DNA from: Polaromonas sp. CG_9.7
GTDB taxonomy: Bacteria > Pseudomonadota > Gammaproteobacteria > Burkholderiales > Burkholderiaceae_C
Direction: 5' to 3'
Length of the DNA: 64,000 nt
Assembly: GCF_015752205.1 (NCBI RefSeq)
Contig: NZ_JADOVG010000001.1
Coordinates: 368,342 to 432,341, forward strand
Position 1 is the first letter of the stretch, and each line of letters starts with the position of its first letter. Made by a program: the position numbers and the translations under genes. The notes below the pieces were generated by a model. That model ran no database searches. It was not told the DNA's origin and saw only the letters and a list, made by a program, of their open reading frames with translations. Positions 50,546-58,850 of the stretch are shown here, one piece after another.

Positions 50546-51124
50546 ATCGCTACAGAATTTCGTGACCGCCGTCACCGTGAAGAACGCAAGCACCGCTTGA
50601 ACCGTGAAATCATGGCCCCTGAAGTACGCCTTTCCGGGCCAGACAACGAACCTTTGGGCGTCGTGAGTCTGATGGAGGCGTTGCGTCTGGCCGGTGAAGC
50701 GGACGTGGATTTGGTTGAGATTTCTCCTACTGCCATGCCGCCTGTTTGTAGGTTGATGGATTACGGAAAATTCAAGTACGCTGAACAGAAAAAAGCTGCA
50801 GAGGCCAAGTCCAAACAAAAAGTCATCGAAGTCAAGGAAGTTAAGTTCCGGCCAGGCACCGATGACGGCGACTACAACATCAAGATACGCAACATCAAGC
50901 GTTTTCTAGATGATGGCGATAAATGCAAGATTACGCTGCGCTTTCGTGGTCGAGAAATTACGCACCAAGAACTGGGTTTGGCCTTGCTGGCACGAATTCG
51001 TGACGAATTGGCGGATTTGATTTTGGTGGAGCAGTTTCCAAAGCTTGAAGGCCGGCAGATGGTCATGATGATTGCCCCAGGACGAAAAAAAGTTGCTTCC
51101 AAGGTATCGGCAGAGGTCGCGTGA
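50546..51124 (+). CDS. infC: Translation initiation factor IF-3 with ATC start codon
   Basis: A 192-residue factor that binds the 30S subunit and checks the start codon. Family sequence ([19 protein letters not shown]) continues upstream of the first in-frame ATG to an ATC at 50546, preceded by GAAGGA with 8 nt spacing. A rare AUU/AUC start is the known basis of IF-3 self-limitation. Further motifs are [16 protein letters not shown] and [14 protein letters not shown]. Translation of the first residues has the normal IF-3 N-terminus, so the ATC start is well supported. Confidence 0.92.
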   Translation: MATEFRDRRHREERKHRLNREIMAPEVRLSGPDNEPLGVVSLMEALRLAGEADVDLVEISPTAMPPVCRLMDYGKFKYAEQKKAAEAKSKQKVIEVKEVKFRPGTDDGDYNIKIRNIKRFLDDGDKCKITLRFRGREITHQELGLALLARIRDELADLILVEQFPKLEGRQMVMMIAPGRKKVASKVSAEVA

Positions 51125-51362
51125 GTACTGACAGATAAGCAGGGTTGCCGGTTTCAGTAAGAAGGCTTCCTAAAAATAACAAAGGTGCATCTGAACGATG
51201 TTCCTGTGAGCTTAGGTCTTAACCGGGCTTTCGAAAGTGACGGAACAAAAGCCGTTGCGCCAATGGCAATTGTCAAATCTTGCCATTACAAGTGGCTCGG
51301 GGCCATCAAGTTTGCGAAAGTTTCGCAGCGCCTCACGAGCACAAACGAAAAGGAGCATATAC

Positions 51363-51566
51363 ATGCCCAAAATGAAGACCAAAAGCGGCGCTAAGAAGCG
51401 TTTCCGCGTTCGCCCAGGTGGTACCGTCAAGCGTGGCCAAGCCTTCAAACGTCACATTCTGACCAAGAAGACCACCAAAAACAAACGCCAATTGCGTGGT
51501 TCGGTAGCTGTTCATGAGACCAATATGGGTCATATGGCACAGATGCTGCCAGGCCGTGGCATTTAA
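51363..51566 (+). CDS. rpmI: Ribosomal protein bL35
   Basis: A 67-residue, very basic protein of the large subunit; [17 protein letters not shown] and [16 protein letters not shown] are typical. ATG 51363 is chosen over the open frame at 51237 on family length, with AAAGGAG upstream. The 238-bp gap after infC could hold a leader for L20-based control, but no clear structure was found by eye. Confidence 0.95.
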   Translation: MPKMKTKSGAKKRFRVRPGGTVKRGQAFKRHILTKKTTKNKRQLRGSVAVHETNMGHMAQMLPGRGI

Positions 51567-51591
51567 TTTAACGACGAACAAGGAGTAATAT

Positions 51592-51951
51592 ATGCCTCGC
51601 GTCAAACGTGGTGTAACGGCTCGCGCCCGCCACAAAAAAGTTTTAGCCCTTGCAAAAGGTTTTCGCGGTCGCCGCGGTAATGTCTTCCGGATCGCTAAAG
51701 AAGCGGTAATGAAGGCCGGGCAATACGCCTACCGTGACCGTCGCAACAAAAAACGTGTTTTCCGCCGTCTGTGGATTGCCCGTATTAATGCCGCAAGTCG
51801 TTCATTTGGACTGACTTACAGCCAGTTCGCCAATGGCCTGAAAAAAGCCGGCATCGAGATTGACCGCAAGGTTCTGTCCGACATGGCGATCCATGACAGT
51901 GCTGCTTTTGGCGCTATCGTCGAGCAGGCCAAAGCCAAGCTGGCCGCCTGA
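51592..51951 (+). CDS. rplT: Ribosomal protein bL20
   Basis: A 119-residue protein that binds 23S rRNA early in assembly; [16 protein letters not shown] and [19 protein letters not shown] are typical. It starts 25 bp after rpmI behind AAGGAG. A repeat and a terminator follow before pheS. Confidence 0.96.
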   Translation: MPRVKRGVTARARHKKVLALAKGFRGRRGNVFRIAKEAVMKAGQYAYRDRRNKKRVFRRLWIARINAASRSFGLTYSQFANGLKKAGIEIDRKVLSDMAIHDSAAFGAIVEQAKAKLAA

Positions 51952-51967
51952 TTTTCAGGAAAGTACG

Positions 51968-51990
51968 CTATTAAATAAATAGCTACTTGC
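51968..51990. repeat. Interspersed hairpin repeat after rplT
   Basis: GCTATT..AATAGC (51968-51984) followed by TACTTG; a close match to the family consensus, 17 bp after rplT. Confidence 0.55.
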
Positions 51991-52003
51991 GTAGGAAAAT
52001 AGA

Positions 52004-52038
52004 GGGCTGGAGCTTGAAAAGGCTCTGGCCCTTTTTTC
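52004..52038 (+). terminator. Terminator or attenuator between rplT and pheS
   Basis: AGGGC-TG-GAGC pairs with GCTC-TG-GCCCT around an 8-nt loop and is followed by six T. It lies 88 bp before pheS and could end the rplT transcript partially, or attenuate pheST. Confidence 0.8.
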
Positions 52039-52125
52039 ATGGCCTTTTGTGTAGCGTCTTCGTCATGGTCATATGACCAAAAATAACGCTGATGTGTTTC
52101 TTCCTGCACCCGTACAAGAGAACTT

Positions 52126-53190
52126 ATGAACGACGCCGATATCCTCAATGAACTGATCGCTACTGCCAAAACCAATTTTTCCCAGTCTGCAACGCCTGCG
52201 GATCTGGAAAATGCCAAAGCACAATTTCTTGGTAAATCAGGCCGCATCACCGAATTCATGAAGGGTATGGCGCAGCTTTCGGTGGAAGAGAAAAAATCCC
52301 GCGGTGCTGCCGTCAATCTTGCCAAACAAGCGATCGAAACCGCTTTGAATGAGCGGCGCCAGGCGCTTGCGAAAGCAGAGCTCGAAAAGCAGTTAAAAGC
52401 CGAAGCGCTTGATGTAACCCTACCCGGCTGCCAGCGTGTGCAGGGCGGCTTGCACCCTGTATCGCTTACGCTGGAGCGGATTGAAGACATCTTCGGCTCC
52501 ATGGGTTTTGATGTAGCGCAGGGCCCTGAGATTGAAACCGACTGGTTTAACTTTACAGCGCTCAACACACCAGAAGACCATCCTGCGCGATCGATGCATG
52601 ACACTTTTTATGTCGAGGGCGGTACGGAAAATGCGCCTAATTTGCTGCGTACCCATACCAGCCCAATGCAGATCCGCTATGCCGTCCAGCATGTCAAAAA
52701 ACACCGGGCGTTAATCGACGCTGGTGGCCGCATGCCTGAAATTCGTGTGATTGCCCCGGGCCGTACTTACCGCGTTGACAGCGATGCGACACATTCGCCG
52801 ATGTTCCACCAGTGCGAAGGGCTGTGGATTGGCGAGAACGTGAGTTTCAAGGACTTGAAGTATGTGTTCACGTATTTTTGCCGCACCTTTTTTGAGAGCA
52901 ACGATCTGGTGCTCCGCTTTCGCCCCAGTTTTTTCCCGTTCACCGAGCCAAGCGCAGAAATTGACATTCAGTTCCAGTCGGGGCCGCTGTCGGGTCAATG
53001 GCTAGAAGTGGCAGGTTCGGGACAGGTGCACCCAAATGTGGTGCGCAACATGGGACTCGATCCAGAAAAGTACATCGGTTTTGCATTTGGCATGGGGCCG
53101 GACAGGTTGACCATGCTGCGCTACGGCGTCAATGACTTGCGCCTCTTCTTTGATGGCGACATCCGCTTCCTGTCGCAGTTCCAGTCATAA
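52126..53190 (+). CDS. pheS: Phenylalanyl-tRNA synthetase alpha subunit
   Basis: A 354-residue class II catalytic subunit. An N-terminal coiled-coil region precedes the core with [12 protein letters not shown] and [10 protein letters not shown], and the final block [17 protein letters not shown] is motif 3. It works as an alpha2-beta2 enzyme with PheT, encoded 36 bp downstream. Confidence 0.97.
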   Translation: MNDADILNELIATAKTNFSQSATPADLENAKAQFLGKSGRITEFMKGMAQLSVEEKKSRGAAVNLAKQAIETALNERRQALAKAELEKQLKAEALDVTLPGCQRVQGGLHPVSLTLERIEDIFGSMGFDVAQGPEIETDWFNFTALNTPEDHPARSMHDTFYVEGGTENAPNLLRTHTSPMQIRYAVQHVKKHRALIDAGGRMPEIRVIAPGRTYRVDSDATHSPMFHQCEGLWIGENVSFKDLKYVFTYFCRTFFESNDLVLRFRPSFFPFTEPSAEIDIQFQSGPLSGQWLEVAGSGQVHPNVVRNMGLDPEKYIGFAFGMGPDRLTMLRYGVNDLRLFFDGDIRFLSQFQS

Positions 53191-53226
53191 CAACAAGAAC
53201 AGCAAACGAAAGAACAAGGCCACACC

Positions 53227-55653
53227 ATGCAATTTCCAGAATCCTGGTTACGCGAATTTTGCAACCCACCCATCAGCACTGAGCAACTCGCTGAAACCCT
53301 GACCATGGCAGGACTTGAAGTTGAAGAGCTCAAGCCGTTTGCACCTCCGTTCAATCTCATCGTGGTCGGTGAAATCATGGAAGCTATGCAGCATCCCAAT
53401 GCCGACCGCCTGCGCGTGTGTCAGGTTGATGTGGGTCAAGACAAATTGCTCACCATCGTCTGCGGAGCGCCCAATGCACGAGTCGGTATCAAGGTGCCTT
53501 GCGCACTGGTAGGGGCTGAATTGCCTCCTGGCGAAGATGGCAAACCTTTCCCGATCAAAATTGGCAAACTGCGAGGTGTGGAGAGCGAAGGCATGCTGTG
53601 CTCGGCACGGGAACTAAAGCTTTCAGAGGACCATGGCGGCCTTTTGGAACTGGCCTCTTATGCGCCAGTGGGGCAAGATATCCGAGTGCATCTCAAGCTG
53701 GATGACACCTTGTTCACTCTCAAGCTAACGCCCAATTTGGCGCACTGCCTGAGCATCTACGGGGTGGCCCGTGAAGTTGCAGCACTGACGGGTGCTGCCT
53801 TGAAAACGCTGTCTTTTCCTGCAGTCCGGGTTGGCAATCAAGACACATTGGCTGTCAAGGTAAGCGCGCCCGACCTGTGTGGGCGCTTTTCAGGCCGTAT
53901 AGTACGCAACGTGAATCCGCAAGCGGTGACACCATCATGGATGATTGACCGCTTGGCGCGCTGCGGCCAGCGCAGCGTGACGGCGCTGGTGGACATTTCC
54001 AATTATGTGATGTTTGAATTGGGCCGACCCAGCCATATCTTTGACCTTGACAAGATTCAAGGCGGGCTGGATGTTCGCTGGGGAAAGCAAGGGGAGACAC
54101 TCACGCTGCTAAACGGCAGTACCGTCGCGGTCGATGAACGGGTTGGCGTAATTGCCGATGACCATCAGGTTGAATCGCTGGCTGGCATCATGGGAGGCGA
54201 TGCCACTGCAGTGTCTGATGACACGAAAAATGTATATGTTGAAGCTGCATTTTGGTGGCCCAAGGCAATTGCAGGGCGATCACGCCGCTACAACTTCTCC
54301 ACCGATGCCGGCCACCGTTTCGAGCGCGGCGTCGACGCCGGAAAAACCGTGGATCATTTAGAACGCATCACTAAACTCATCCTCGACATTTGCGGAACGC
54401 CAGAGACGGTCTGCGGGCCGGTTGACGACCTTAAGGTCAACCTTCCCAAGGCTGTGCCGGTCACCATGCGCGTGGCGCGTGCAGCCAAGGTCATTGGCAT
54501 GCCGCTCACGCAGGCGCAATGTCAAGATGCACTGGTGCGCCTGGGACTGGATGTCAAAGCAGGCGATGGCACGTTGACCGTGACGCCACCAAGCTATCGT
54601 TTCGACCTGCAAATAGAGGAAGACCTGATTGAAGAGGTGGTGCGCATTGTTGGTTATGAGCAGTTGCCGCAAACGCCGCCGCTCGCCCCTATCACTCCTC
54701 GACTTCGTTCTGAAACTGAACGCAGTCCGTTTGCCGTACAACGTGCCCTAGCTTTGCTGGGTTACCAGGAAACCATCAATTACAGCTTTGTCGAGACGCG
54801 CTGGGAAAACGAACTGGCGGGCAATCTCAATCCCATCAAACTGCTCAACCCGATTGCCAGCCACATGAGCGTCATGCGCTCGTCGCTGTTGGGATCGTTG
54901 CTGCAGGTGCTCAAGTTCAACCTGGACCGTAAGGCCTCGCGTGTCAATGTCTTTGAAGTGGGCAGGGTGTTTCTGCGCGACCCGCAAAGACAAGATACAG
55001 ATACAACCGTTTCTGGATTTAACCAGCCCATGCGGGTTGCGGGGCTGTCCTATGGCCCACGAGCTGCGCTGCATTGGAGACAGGCTGATAAAAGTGTCGA
55101 TTTTTTCGATGTTAAGGGAGATGTTGAAGCCTTGCTGGCACCGCTTCAACCTGTTTTTACACCTGCATCCCATCCTGCCATGCATCCGGGACGGTGCGCC
55201 AGCGTATCTGTTGCTGGAAGAAAGATTGGCTTTGTTGGTGAACTGCATCCGCAGTGGCGACAAGGTTACGAGTTCTCACAGGCGCCCCTGCTGTTTGAAC
55301 TGGAACTCGATGCTGTTCTGCGGCGTCATGTGCCGGTTTTCAAGGCTGTCAGCAAGTTTCAGCCTGTCGAGCGGGATATTGCTGTGATCGTGCAGGAAAG
55401 TGTTAGCCATGAAGGGCTCATGTCTGCAATTCATAATGCCGAAACGCAAGGCTTACTCAAGAAGGCGACCTTGTTTGATGTGTACCGACCGCAGCAAGCC
55501 AACCTGAATGTCCAACTGGGTGAAAAAAGTCTGGCAGTGCGTTTAGTCCTTTCAAGCGATGCGGCCACTTTGACTGAAGAGTCGATTGATGCAGCGGTTC
55601 AGAACGTTGTGGCAATGCTGCATTCCCGGTTCCAAGCCCGCCTGCGCGCTTAA
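53227..55653 (+). CDS. pheT: Phenylalanyl-tRNA synthetase beta subunit
   Basis: An 808-residue subunit with the bacterial domain series: an EMAP-like tRNA-binding domain (about 39-150; HPNADRLRVCQVDVG), B3/B4 editing region (VDISNYVMFELGRPSH), B5 (about 400-475) and the C-terminal ferredoxin-fold domain (VSKFQPVERDIAVIV). Length is normal. It follows pheS by 36 bp and precedes ihfA by 42 bp. Confidence 0.97.
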   Translation: MQFPESWLREFCNPPISTEQLAETLTMAGLEVEELKPFAPPFNLIVVGEIMEAMQHPNADRLRVCQVDVGQDKLLTIVCGAPNARVGIKVPCALVGAELPPGEDGKPFPIKIGKLRGVESEGMLCSARELKLSEDHGGLLELASYAPVGQDIRVHLKLDDTLFTLKLTPNLAHCLSIYGVAREVAALTGAALKTLSFPAVRVGNQDTLAVKVSAPDLCGRFSGRIVRNVNPQAVTPSWMIDRLARCGQRSVTALVDISNYVMFELGRPSHIFDLDKIQGGLDVRWGKQGETLTLLNGSTVAVDERVGVIADDHQVESLAGIMGGDATAVSDDTKNVYVEAAFWWPKAIAGRSRRYNFSTDAGHRFERGVDAGKTVDHLERITKLILDICGTPETVCGPVDDLKVNLPKAVPVTMRVARAAKVIGMPLTQAQCQDALVRLGLDVKAGDGTLTVTPPSYRFDLQIEEDLIEEVVRIVGYEQLPQTPPLAPITPRLRSETERSPFAVQRALALLGYQETINYSFVETRWENELAGNLNPIKLLNPIASHMSVMRSSLLGSLLQVLKFNLDRKASRVNVFEVGRVFLRDPQRQDTDTTVSGFNQPMRVAGLSYGPRAALHWRQADKSVDFFDVKGDVEALLAPLQPVFTPASHPAMHPGRCASVSVAGRKIGFVGELHPQWRQGYEFSQAPLLFELELDAVLRRHVPVFKAVSKFQPVERDIAVIVQESVSHEGLMSAIHNAETQGLLKKATLFDVYRPQQANLNVQLGEKSLAVRLVLSSDAATLTEESIDAAVQNVVAMLHSRFQARLRA

Positions 55654-55695
55654 GTCTTCAATAAAAACGATTTCAAGCCAACAATAGCCAGAAAG

Positions 55696-56067
55696 ATGCC
55701 CATGGAATTTTCTGTTGAAAGCCTGGAGACACCAGCGCTGACCAAAGCGCATCTGGCTGAGTTGCTGTTTGAGCAGATAGGGCTCAACAAGCGCGAGTCC
55801 AAGGAAATGATCGATGCATTTTTTGAACTTATTTCAGAATGTCTGATTGATGGCAATGATGTGAAGATATCGGGTTTTGGCAACTTTCAAATACGCACCA
55901 AGGCGCCCAGGCCGGGGCGTAACCCGCGAACGGGCGAAGCAATTCCCATTGCATCAAGGCGGGTGGTGACCTTTCACGCCAGTCACAAGCTCAAGGACCA
56001 AATCCAGGAAATAGCTATCGGCGACACGGAAATTGAGACCGTTTTTGCTGCAGATAATATTGCGTGA
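55696..56067 (+). CDS. ihfA: Integration host factor alpha subunit
   Basis: A 121-123-residue DNA-bending protein (starts ATG 55696 or 55702). It has a ~15-residue N-terminal extension and a C-terminal tail beyond the 99-residue E. coli form. The DNA-intercalating Pro arm is in PGRNPRTGE, and GFGNFQIRTKAPRPGR is typical. IHF is a common helper of integrases such as the one 6 kb downstream. Confidence 0.94.
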   Translation: MPMEFSVESLETPALTKAHLAELLFEQIGLNKRESKEMIDAFFELISECLIDGNDVKISGFGNFQIRTKAPRPGRNPRTGEAIPIASRRVVTFHASHKLKDQIQEIAIGDTEIETVFAADNIA

Positions 56068-56137
56068 TCTGATTCACTTTGCCATGCTGTGCAAGTTGAG
56101 GTAGATTCGAGGAATCTTTCGAAGGGCATTGAATTAA

Positions 56138-56626
56138 TTGCAGTATTCTTCTCTTCCTATTCCTGAAAAGCGCTATTTTACGATCAGCGAAGTCAGTAAG
56201 CTGTGCGGAGTGAAGCCACATGTGCTTCGTTATTGGGAGCAGGAATTTACACAATTGCGGCCTATGAAAAGACGCGGTAATCGCCGTTACTACCAACTTC
56301 ATGAGGTCGAATTGATTCGCCAAATACGCCAGTTGTTATATGAGCAGGGATTCACCATCGTTGGTGCCCGCAACAAACTGCAAGAAATGATGATGACTGC
56401 ATCTGGACAGGATTTTGGCAAGGATTTAGGGTCTCTTTCATTGAAGTTGCTAGCGCAGAAAAATGACAACTGTTCTCTTCGCAACTTATCGCAAAATGCA
56501 GCCAAGGCTGAAAATATTCCGATTGACAACGCAATGCCTTCAGATTCAACTGTTACGGAGAGATTCCTTTGTTCGATTCGTTACGAGTTGATCAGCATTC
56601 GCGATCTGCTTGATTCGATCAATTGA
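56138..56626 (+). CDS. MerR family regulator with TTG start
   Basis: A 162-residue regulator. The frame opens directly after an in-frame TAA (56135-56137), so TTG 56138 is the first usable codon; GAAGGG lies 11 nt upstream. The N-terminal domain FTISEVSKLCGVKPHVLRYW..FTQLRP is a clear MerR helix-turn-helix and matches the small regulator usually found after ihfA in proteobacteria. The C-terminal half has no recognised effector site. Its stop overlaps the -35 element of tRNA-Pro. Confidence 0.88.
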   Translation: MQYSSLPIPEKRYFTISEVSKLCGVKPHVLRYWEQEFTQLRPMKRRGNRRYYQLHEVELIRQIRQLLYEQGFTIVGARNKLQEMMMTASGQDFGKDLGSLSLKLLAQKNDNCSLRNLSQNAAKAENIPIDNAMPSDSTVTERFLCSIRYELISIRDLLDSIN

Positions 56627-56650
56627 TGGCAGTATTTGTAAGGGTATAAT
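56623..56650 (+). promoter_or_regulatory. Promoter of tRNA-Pro
   Basis: TTGATG (56623-56628), a 16-bp spacer and a perfect TATAAT (56645-56650) end 10 bp before the tRNA. Confidence 0.75.
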
Positions 56651-56660
56651 TTTACTTAAT

Positions 56661-56737
56661 CGGTGTGTGGCGCAGCCTGGTAGCGCACTTGCATGGGGTG
56701 CAAGGGGTCGAAGGTTCGAATCCTTTCACACCGACCA
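56661..56737 (+). tRNA. tRNA-Pro (anticodon GGG)
   Basis: 77 nt including the encoded CCA. The acceptor stem is CGGTGTG/CACACCG, the anticodon stem is CTTGC/GCAAG with loop ATGGGGT (anticodon GGG), and the T-loop is TTCGAAT. The 3' half from the anticodon onwards is repeated at 62898, so the gene is the integration site of the adjacent element and its present 3' half was supplied by that element. Confidence 0.95.
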
Positions 56738-56738
56738 T
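56691..56738 (+). repeat. attL of the integrative element (3' half of tRNA-Pro)
   Basis: 48 nt aligned with 62898-62945: the first 20 (GCATGGGGTGCAAGGGGTCG) are identical, with 4 differences in the remaining 28. The element thus spans about 56691-62897. Confidence 0.88.
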
Positions 56739-56745
56739 ATGAATC

Positions 56746-56779
56746 AAAGACTTAGCTTCGAAAGGGGCTAAGTCTTTTT
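56746..56779 (+). terminator. Terminator after tRNA-Pro
   Basis: AAAGACTTAGC pairs with GCTAAGTCTTT, followed by more T. It lies inside the element, so the element brings its own terminator for the tRNA. Confidence 0.88.
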
Positions 56780-56798
56780 GTTTTGTGCGGTGTGTAAT

Positions 56799-56828
56799 GC
56801 AAATTTAGCCACACCTTTAGCCACACCG
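56799..56828 (+). repeat. Left arm-type repeat with two AGCCACAC units
   Basis: A 30-bp sequence, GCAAATTTAGCCACAC then CTTT and AGCCACACCG, repeated in the same orientation at 62731-62760 with one mismatch. Tandem AGCCACAC units near both ends of the element are likely arm-type integrase sites. Confidence 0.65.
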
Positions 56829-56877
56829 CTTGCGATGCTGGCCTGTACAGCGAGTTCAAAAAATCAGGGACGACAGC

Positions 56878-57525
56878 ATGACTACGGGTGAAGGAATTTT
56901 TTATGGCTTTCTCGTTCTTGGGCTAATTGGCCTGTACTCAGTAACAAAAGATCGGTGGAATTGGAAGCGACTTGCAAAATGGACTGTTGTGGTGGTTGTG
57001 GTGCCAATTGTTGGATTCGGCTTATGGCTGGCAGCGCTCAGTTATCTATCTGAAAGACCTCAAGTCGAGCAAGCATTGTGGGGAATTAAGCCGGGAATAT
57101 CTGTCGATGAGTTGGTTTTTCTCAAAGGCAAGCCAAGTGGTGACGGAGGAGAGCACTGGCTCTACGGTAATAGCGGTGAAATTTTTCATGTTGTCGCCTT
57201 CAGAAACTCAAAAGTTAGGAGCGTCACAGCTTTAGCATGGGATGGCAACATGTCGTCTCTTCCATCACTTCAAGGAATTTCTTACTACTCAACTCAAGTA
57301 GACATTGAAAATAAGTTCGGTGCCCCTGATCATGTATCGGTGAATAAAGACAAAACACGACGAACTCTGAGCTATTTGAAATATCAGCTTTTCTTTACCT
57401 TGGAAAAGGGAAAAGTCGTCGCTCTAGGGGTGCTTGATCCAAAAGAGGGGCCACTGGAATTCGAGGAGACGCCGGTTCCTGGTCCTTGGGTACTCGATCC
57501 CGAAGTTGCTTTGCCCACCAAGTAG
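56878..57525 (+). CDS. Hypothetical membrane protein with BamE/SmpA-like region (element cargo)
   Basis: A 215-residue protein from ATG 56878 (AGGGA upstream). Two membrane helices lie at about 6-22 and 34-58. The following stretch IKPGISVDELVFLKGKPSGD..HWLYG resembles the GM-x-xx-EV-x-x-LLG-x-P pattern of the SmpA/BamE fold, but the match is weak. Base composition is clearly AT-richer than the neighbours, consistent with acquired cargo. It is the first gene inside attL and is transcribed away from the tRNA. Function unknown. Confidence 0.7.
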   Translation: MTTGEGIFYGFLVLGLIGLYSVTKDRWNWKRLAKWTVVVVVVPIVGFGLWLAALSYLSERPQVEQALWGIKPGISVDELVFLKGKPSGDGGEHWLYGNSGEIFHVVAFRNSKVRSVTALAWDGNMSSLPSLQGISYYSTQVDIENKFGAPDHVSVNKDKTRRTLSYLKYQLFFTLEKGKVVALGVLDPKEGPLEFEETPVPGPWVLDPEVALPTK

Positions 57526-57753
57526 ACAGAACACTTTTCTTTTTGTCGGTACTTTTGGCGGTACTTTTCAAAGCTCATCTGTAAAAATCCAGCATCCATG
57601 CGGGTTGCAGGCCGTTATTCAATTCCCTGTCGAGGAATCGAATCGGCTTTTGCTGGATTTTGAATTGATTCAAACGGGAGGTATTTTCTGCGCGTGGCTT
57701 CTACTGGGGTGTCCCATTCCGCCCAGGCTCTGAAGTTTTCACCCCCTACCGGG
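57526..57753. other. Intergenic stretch with long 11-bp dyad
   Basis: AAAATCCAGCA (57584-57594) and TGCTGGATTTT (57651-57661) are perfect inverted repeats 56 bp apart, and CGGTACTTTT occurs twice just upstream (about 57547 and 57560). This may be a terminator region or a decayed mobile-element end. No gene is visible. Confidence 0.4.
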
Positions 57754-58326
57754 TCAACACCGGCCCGCCTGCAAGCGTTGAATGAACGTCATCAACGAGC
57801 GGTTGACCTGTTCATTGACGCGCTCGAAACGATCTTCCAGCCGCTCGAAGGTCGTCCAGCGTTGCCACTTCGGTTTGCCGGCCTCGATCAGCGCGTGGAG
57901 TTGGTGGTAGCGGGTAAGCGCCCGGTCATGCGCCGAGCCGCTTTGCGATGAGTAGGAGACCTTCTGACACTGGCGGCAGGCAAAGCGCCCGACGCGCAGG
58001 AACAGCACCACGGAGCGCCCACCGCAGCATGGGCACTGAAACCACGTTCTCGCGCCACCGTAGCGGCAGGGTGTCGTGGTCGTCCGGATGGTCTGCGATG
58101 CGTCCTGGCCGTTCGCAGCGTACCCCAGCCGGATGGAATCGGCGCGCACCGATACGCCGATATTGCCCGTCACCTCCCCGCCGCGTGACCATTGCCATGC
58201 GAATGAATGACCGTTGACCAGATAGCCGAGCTTGCGCCAGCTCCGGAGATCCACTTTCAGCGTGTGCTCTGCTTTCAGTCGCTGCCCGGGCCGTCCTGCC
58301 CCGCACCGTGTGCCGCCTGTTCCCAT
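57754..58326 (-). CDS. Zinc-ribbon protein of unknown function on the integrative element
   Basis: A 190-residue protein from ATG 58326 (AAGGA 7 nt upstream). A likely zinc site is formed by C98-x2-C101 (FQCPCCGG) and C117-x2-C120 (FACRQCQKV). The C-terminal third is charged and helical. It is the last gene of the minus-strand run that includes the relaxase. Similar zinc-ribbon proteins accompany mobilization genes; a DNA-binding role is plausible but unproven. Confidence 0.7.
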   Translation of the reverse strand: MGTGGTRCGAGRPGQRLKAEHTLKVDLRSWRKLGYLVNGHSFAWQWSRGGEVTGNIGVSVRADSIRLGYAANGQDASQTIRTTTTPCRYGGARTWFQCPCCGGRSVVLFLRVGRFACRQCQKVSYSSQSGSAHDRALTRYHQLHALIEAGKPKWQRWTTFERLEDRFERVNEQVNRSLMTFIQRLQAGRC

Positions 58327-58360
58327 CAATCAGTCCTTCACAGAAAACGAATTCGTTTGT

Positions 58361-58588
58361 TTAACCGGCCTGCAACGTGAGTTTTTCGAGCAGCCGAATG
58401 TTAGGTTTTGTTAGGTTTTCCGCCCCGTCATCAGCCCAGCCTCGCGCGTGTGCGTACTGCTGTATTAATTCGCGTCCAACCTCAGGTTTCCACCGCCCTG
58501 AAAAGTCATGTTTGGCTGGCAACCATCGTGGAAACCATCGTGGAAACCATTCGTGGAAACCATTCGTGGAAACCGGCTTAGTCGGCAC
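58361..58588 (-). CDS. Small hypothetical protein crossing a tandem repeat
   Basis: A 75-residue frame with GTG start at 58588, overlapping the upstream gene by 11 nt. Residues 11-24 (HEWFPRWFPRW) come from a 12/13-bp tandem repeat (58521-58570). The C-terminal part (RELIQQYAHARGW) looks like an ordinary helical protein. Because 12- and 13-bp units are mixed, copy-number change would shift the frame. Low confidence that it is a functional gene. Confidence 0.35.
   Translation of the reverse strand: MPTKPVSTNGFHEWFPRWFPRWLPAKHDFSGRWKPEVGRELIQQYAHARGWADDGAENLTKPNIRLLEKLTLQAG
58521..58570. repeat. Tandem repeat of 12- and 13-bp units
   Basis: Two units AACCATCGTGGA (58521-58544) and two units AACCATTCGTGGA (58545-58570), then a partial AACC. 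Slippage here would change reading frames through the region. Confidence 0.9.
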
Positions 58589-58850
58589 TCCGGCCCAGCC
58601 GCGGCTCGATGCCCAACGTCATCCAGAACACAGCAATGGCGGCATCTTCAGCGCTGTCCTCCTCGTGCGTCTGGTGGCTGTCGCAGTAGTCGTTCGGCAA
58701 TGGCTCGCGGTGAAACTCTTTCGGCGTGCGGTATTGCTCGATGATTGAAGTCAGGTTCAAACAGCCCGGGTCGTCACCCTCCGGCGCAGGGTTGAACGCG
58801 CAGCAGGTCGAGCAGGTTCTGCGAAGGAGAGGCATGTTCGTGTCTTTCAT
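58578..58850 (-). CDS. Small Cys-rich hypothetical protein after the relaxase
   Basis: A 90-residue protein whose ATG overlaps the relaxase stop (ATGA). It has cysteines at CSTCC (14-18), PGCLN and DYCDSHQ that could bind a metal, and an acidic C-terminus. Its coupling to the relaxase suggests an accessory mobilization or regulatory role. Not recognised as a named family. Confidence 0.6.
   Translation of the reverse strand: MKDTNMPLLRRTCSTCCAFNPAPEGDDPGCLNLTSIIEQYRTPKEFHREPLPNDYCDSHQTHEEDSAEDAAIAVFWMTLGIEPRLGRSAD

Noticed and set aside
52074..52151. Phe-containing leader peptide for pheST attenuation
   Set aside because: The small frame has only two adjacent Phe codons, overlaps the pheS start, and lies after rather than before the terminator hairpin.
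58521..58570. Short repeats as a CRISPR array
   Set aside because: Units are contiguous 12-13 bp without spacers and no cas genes are present.
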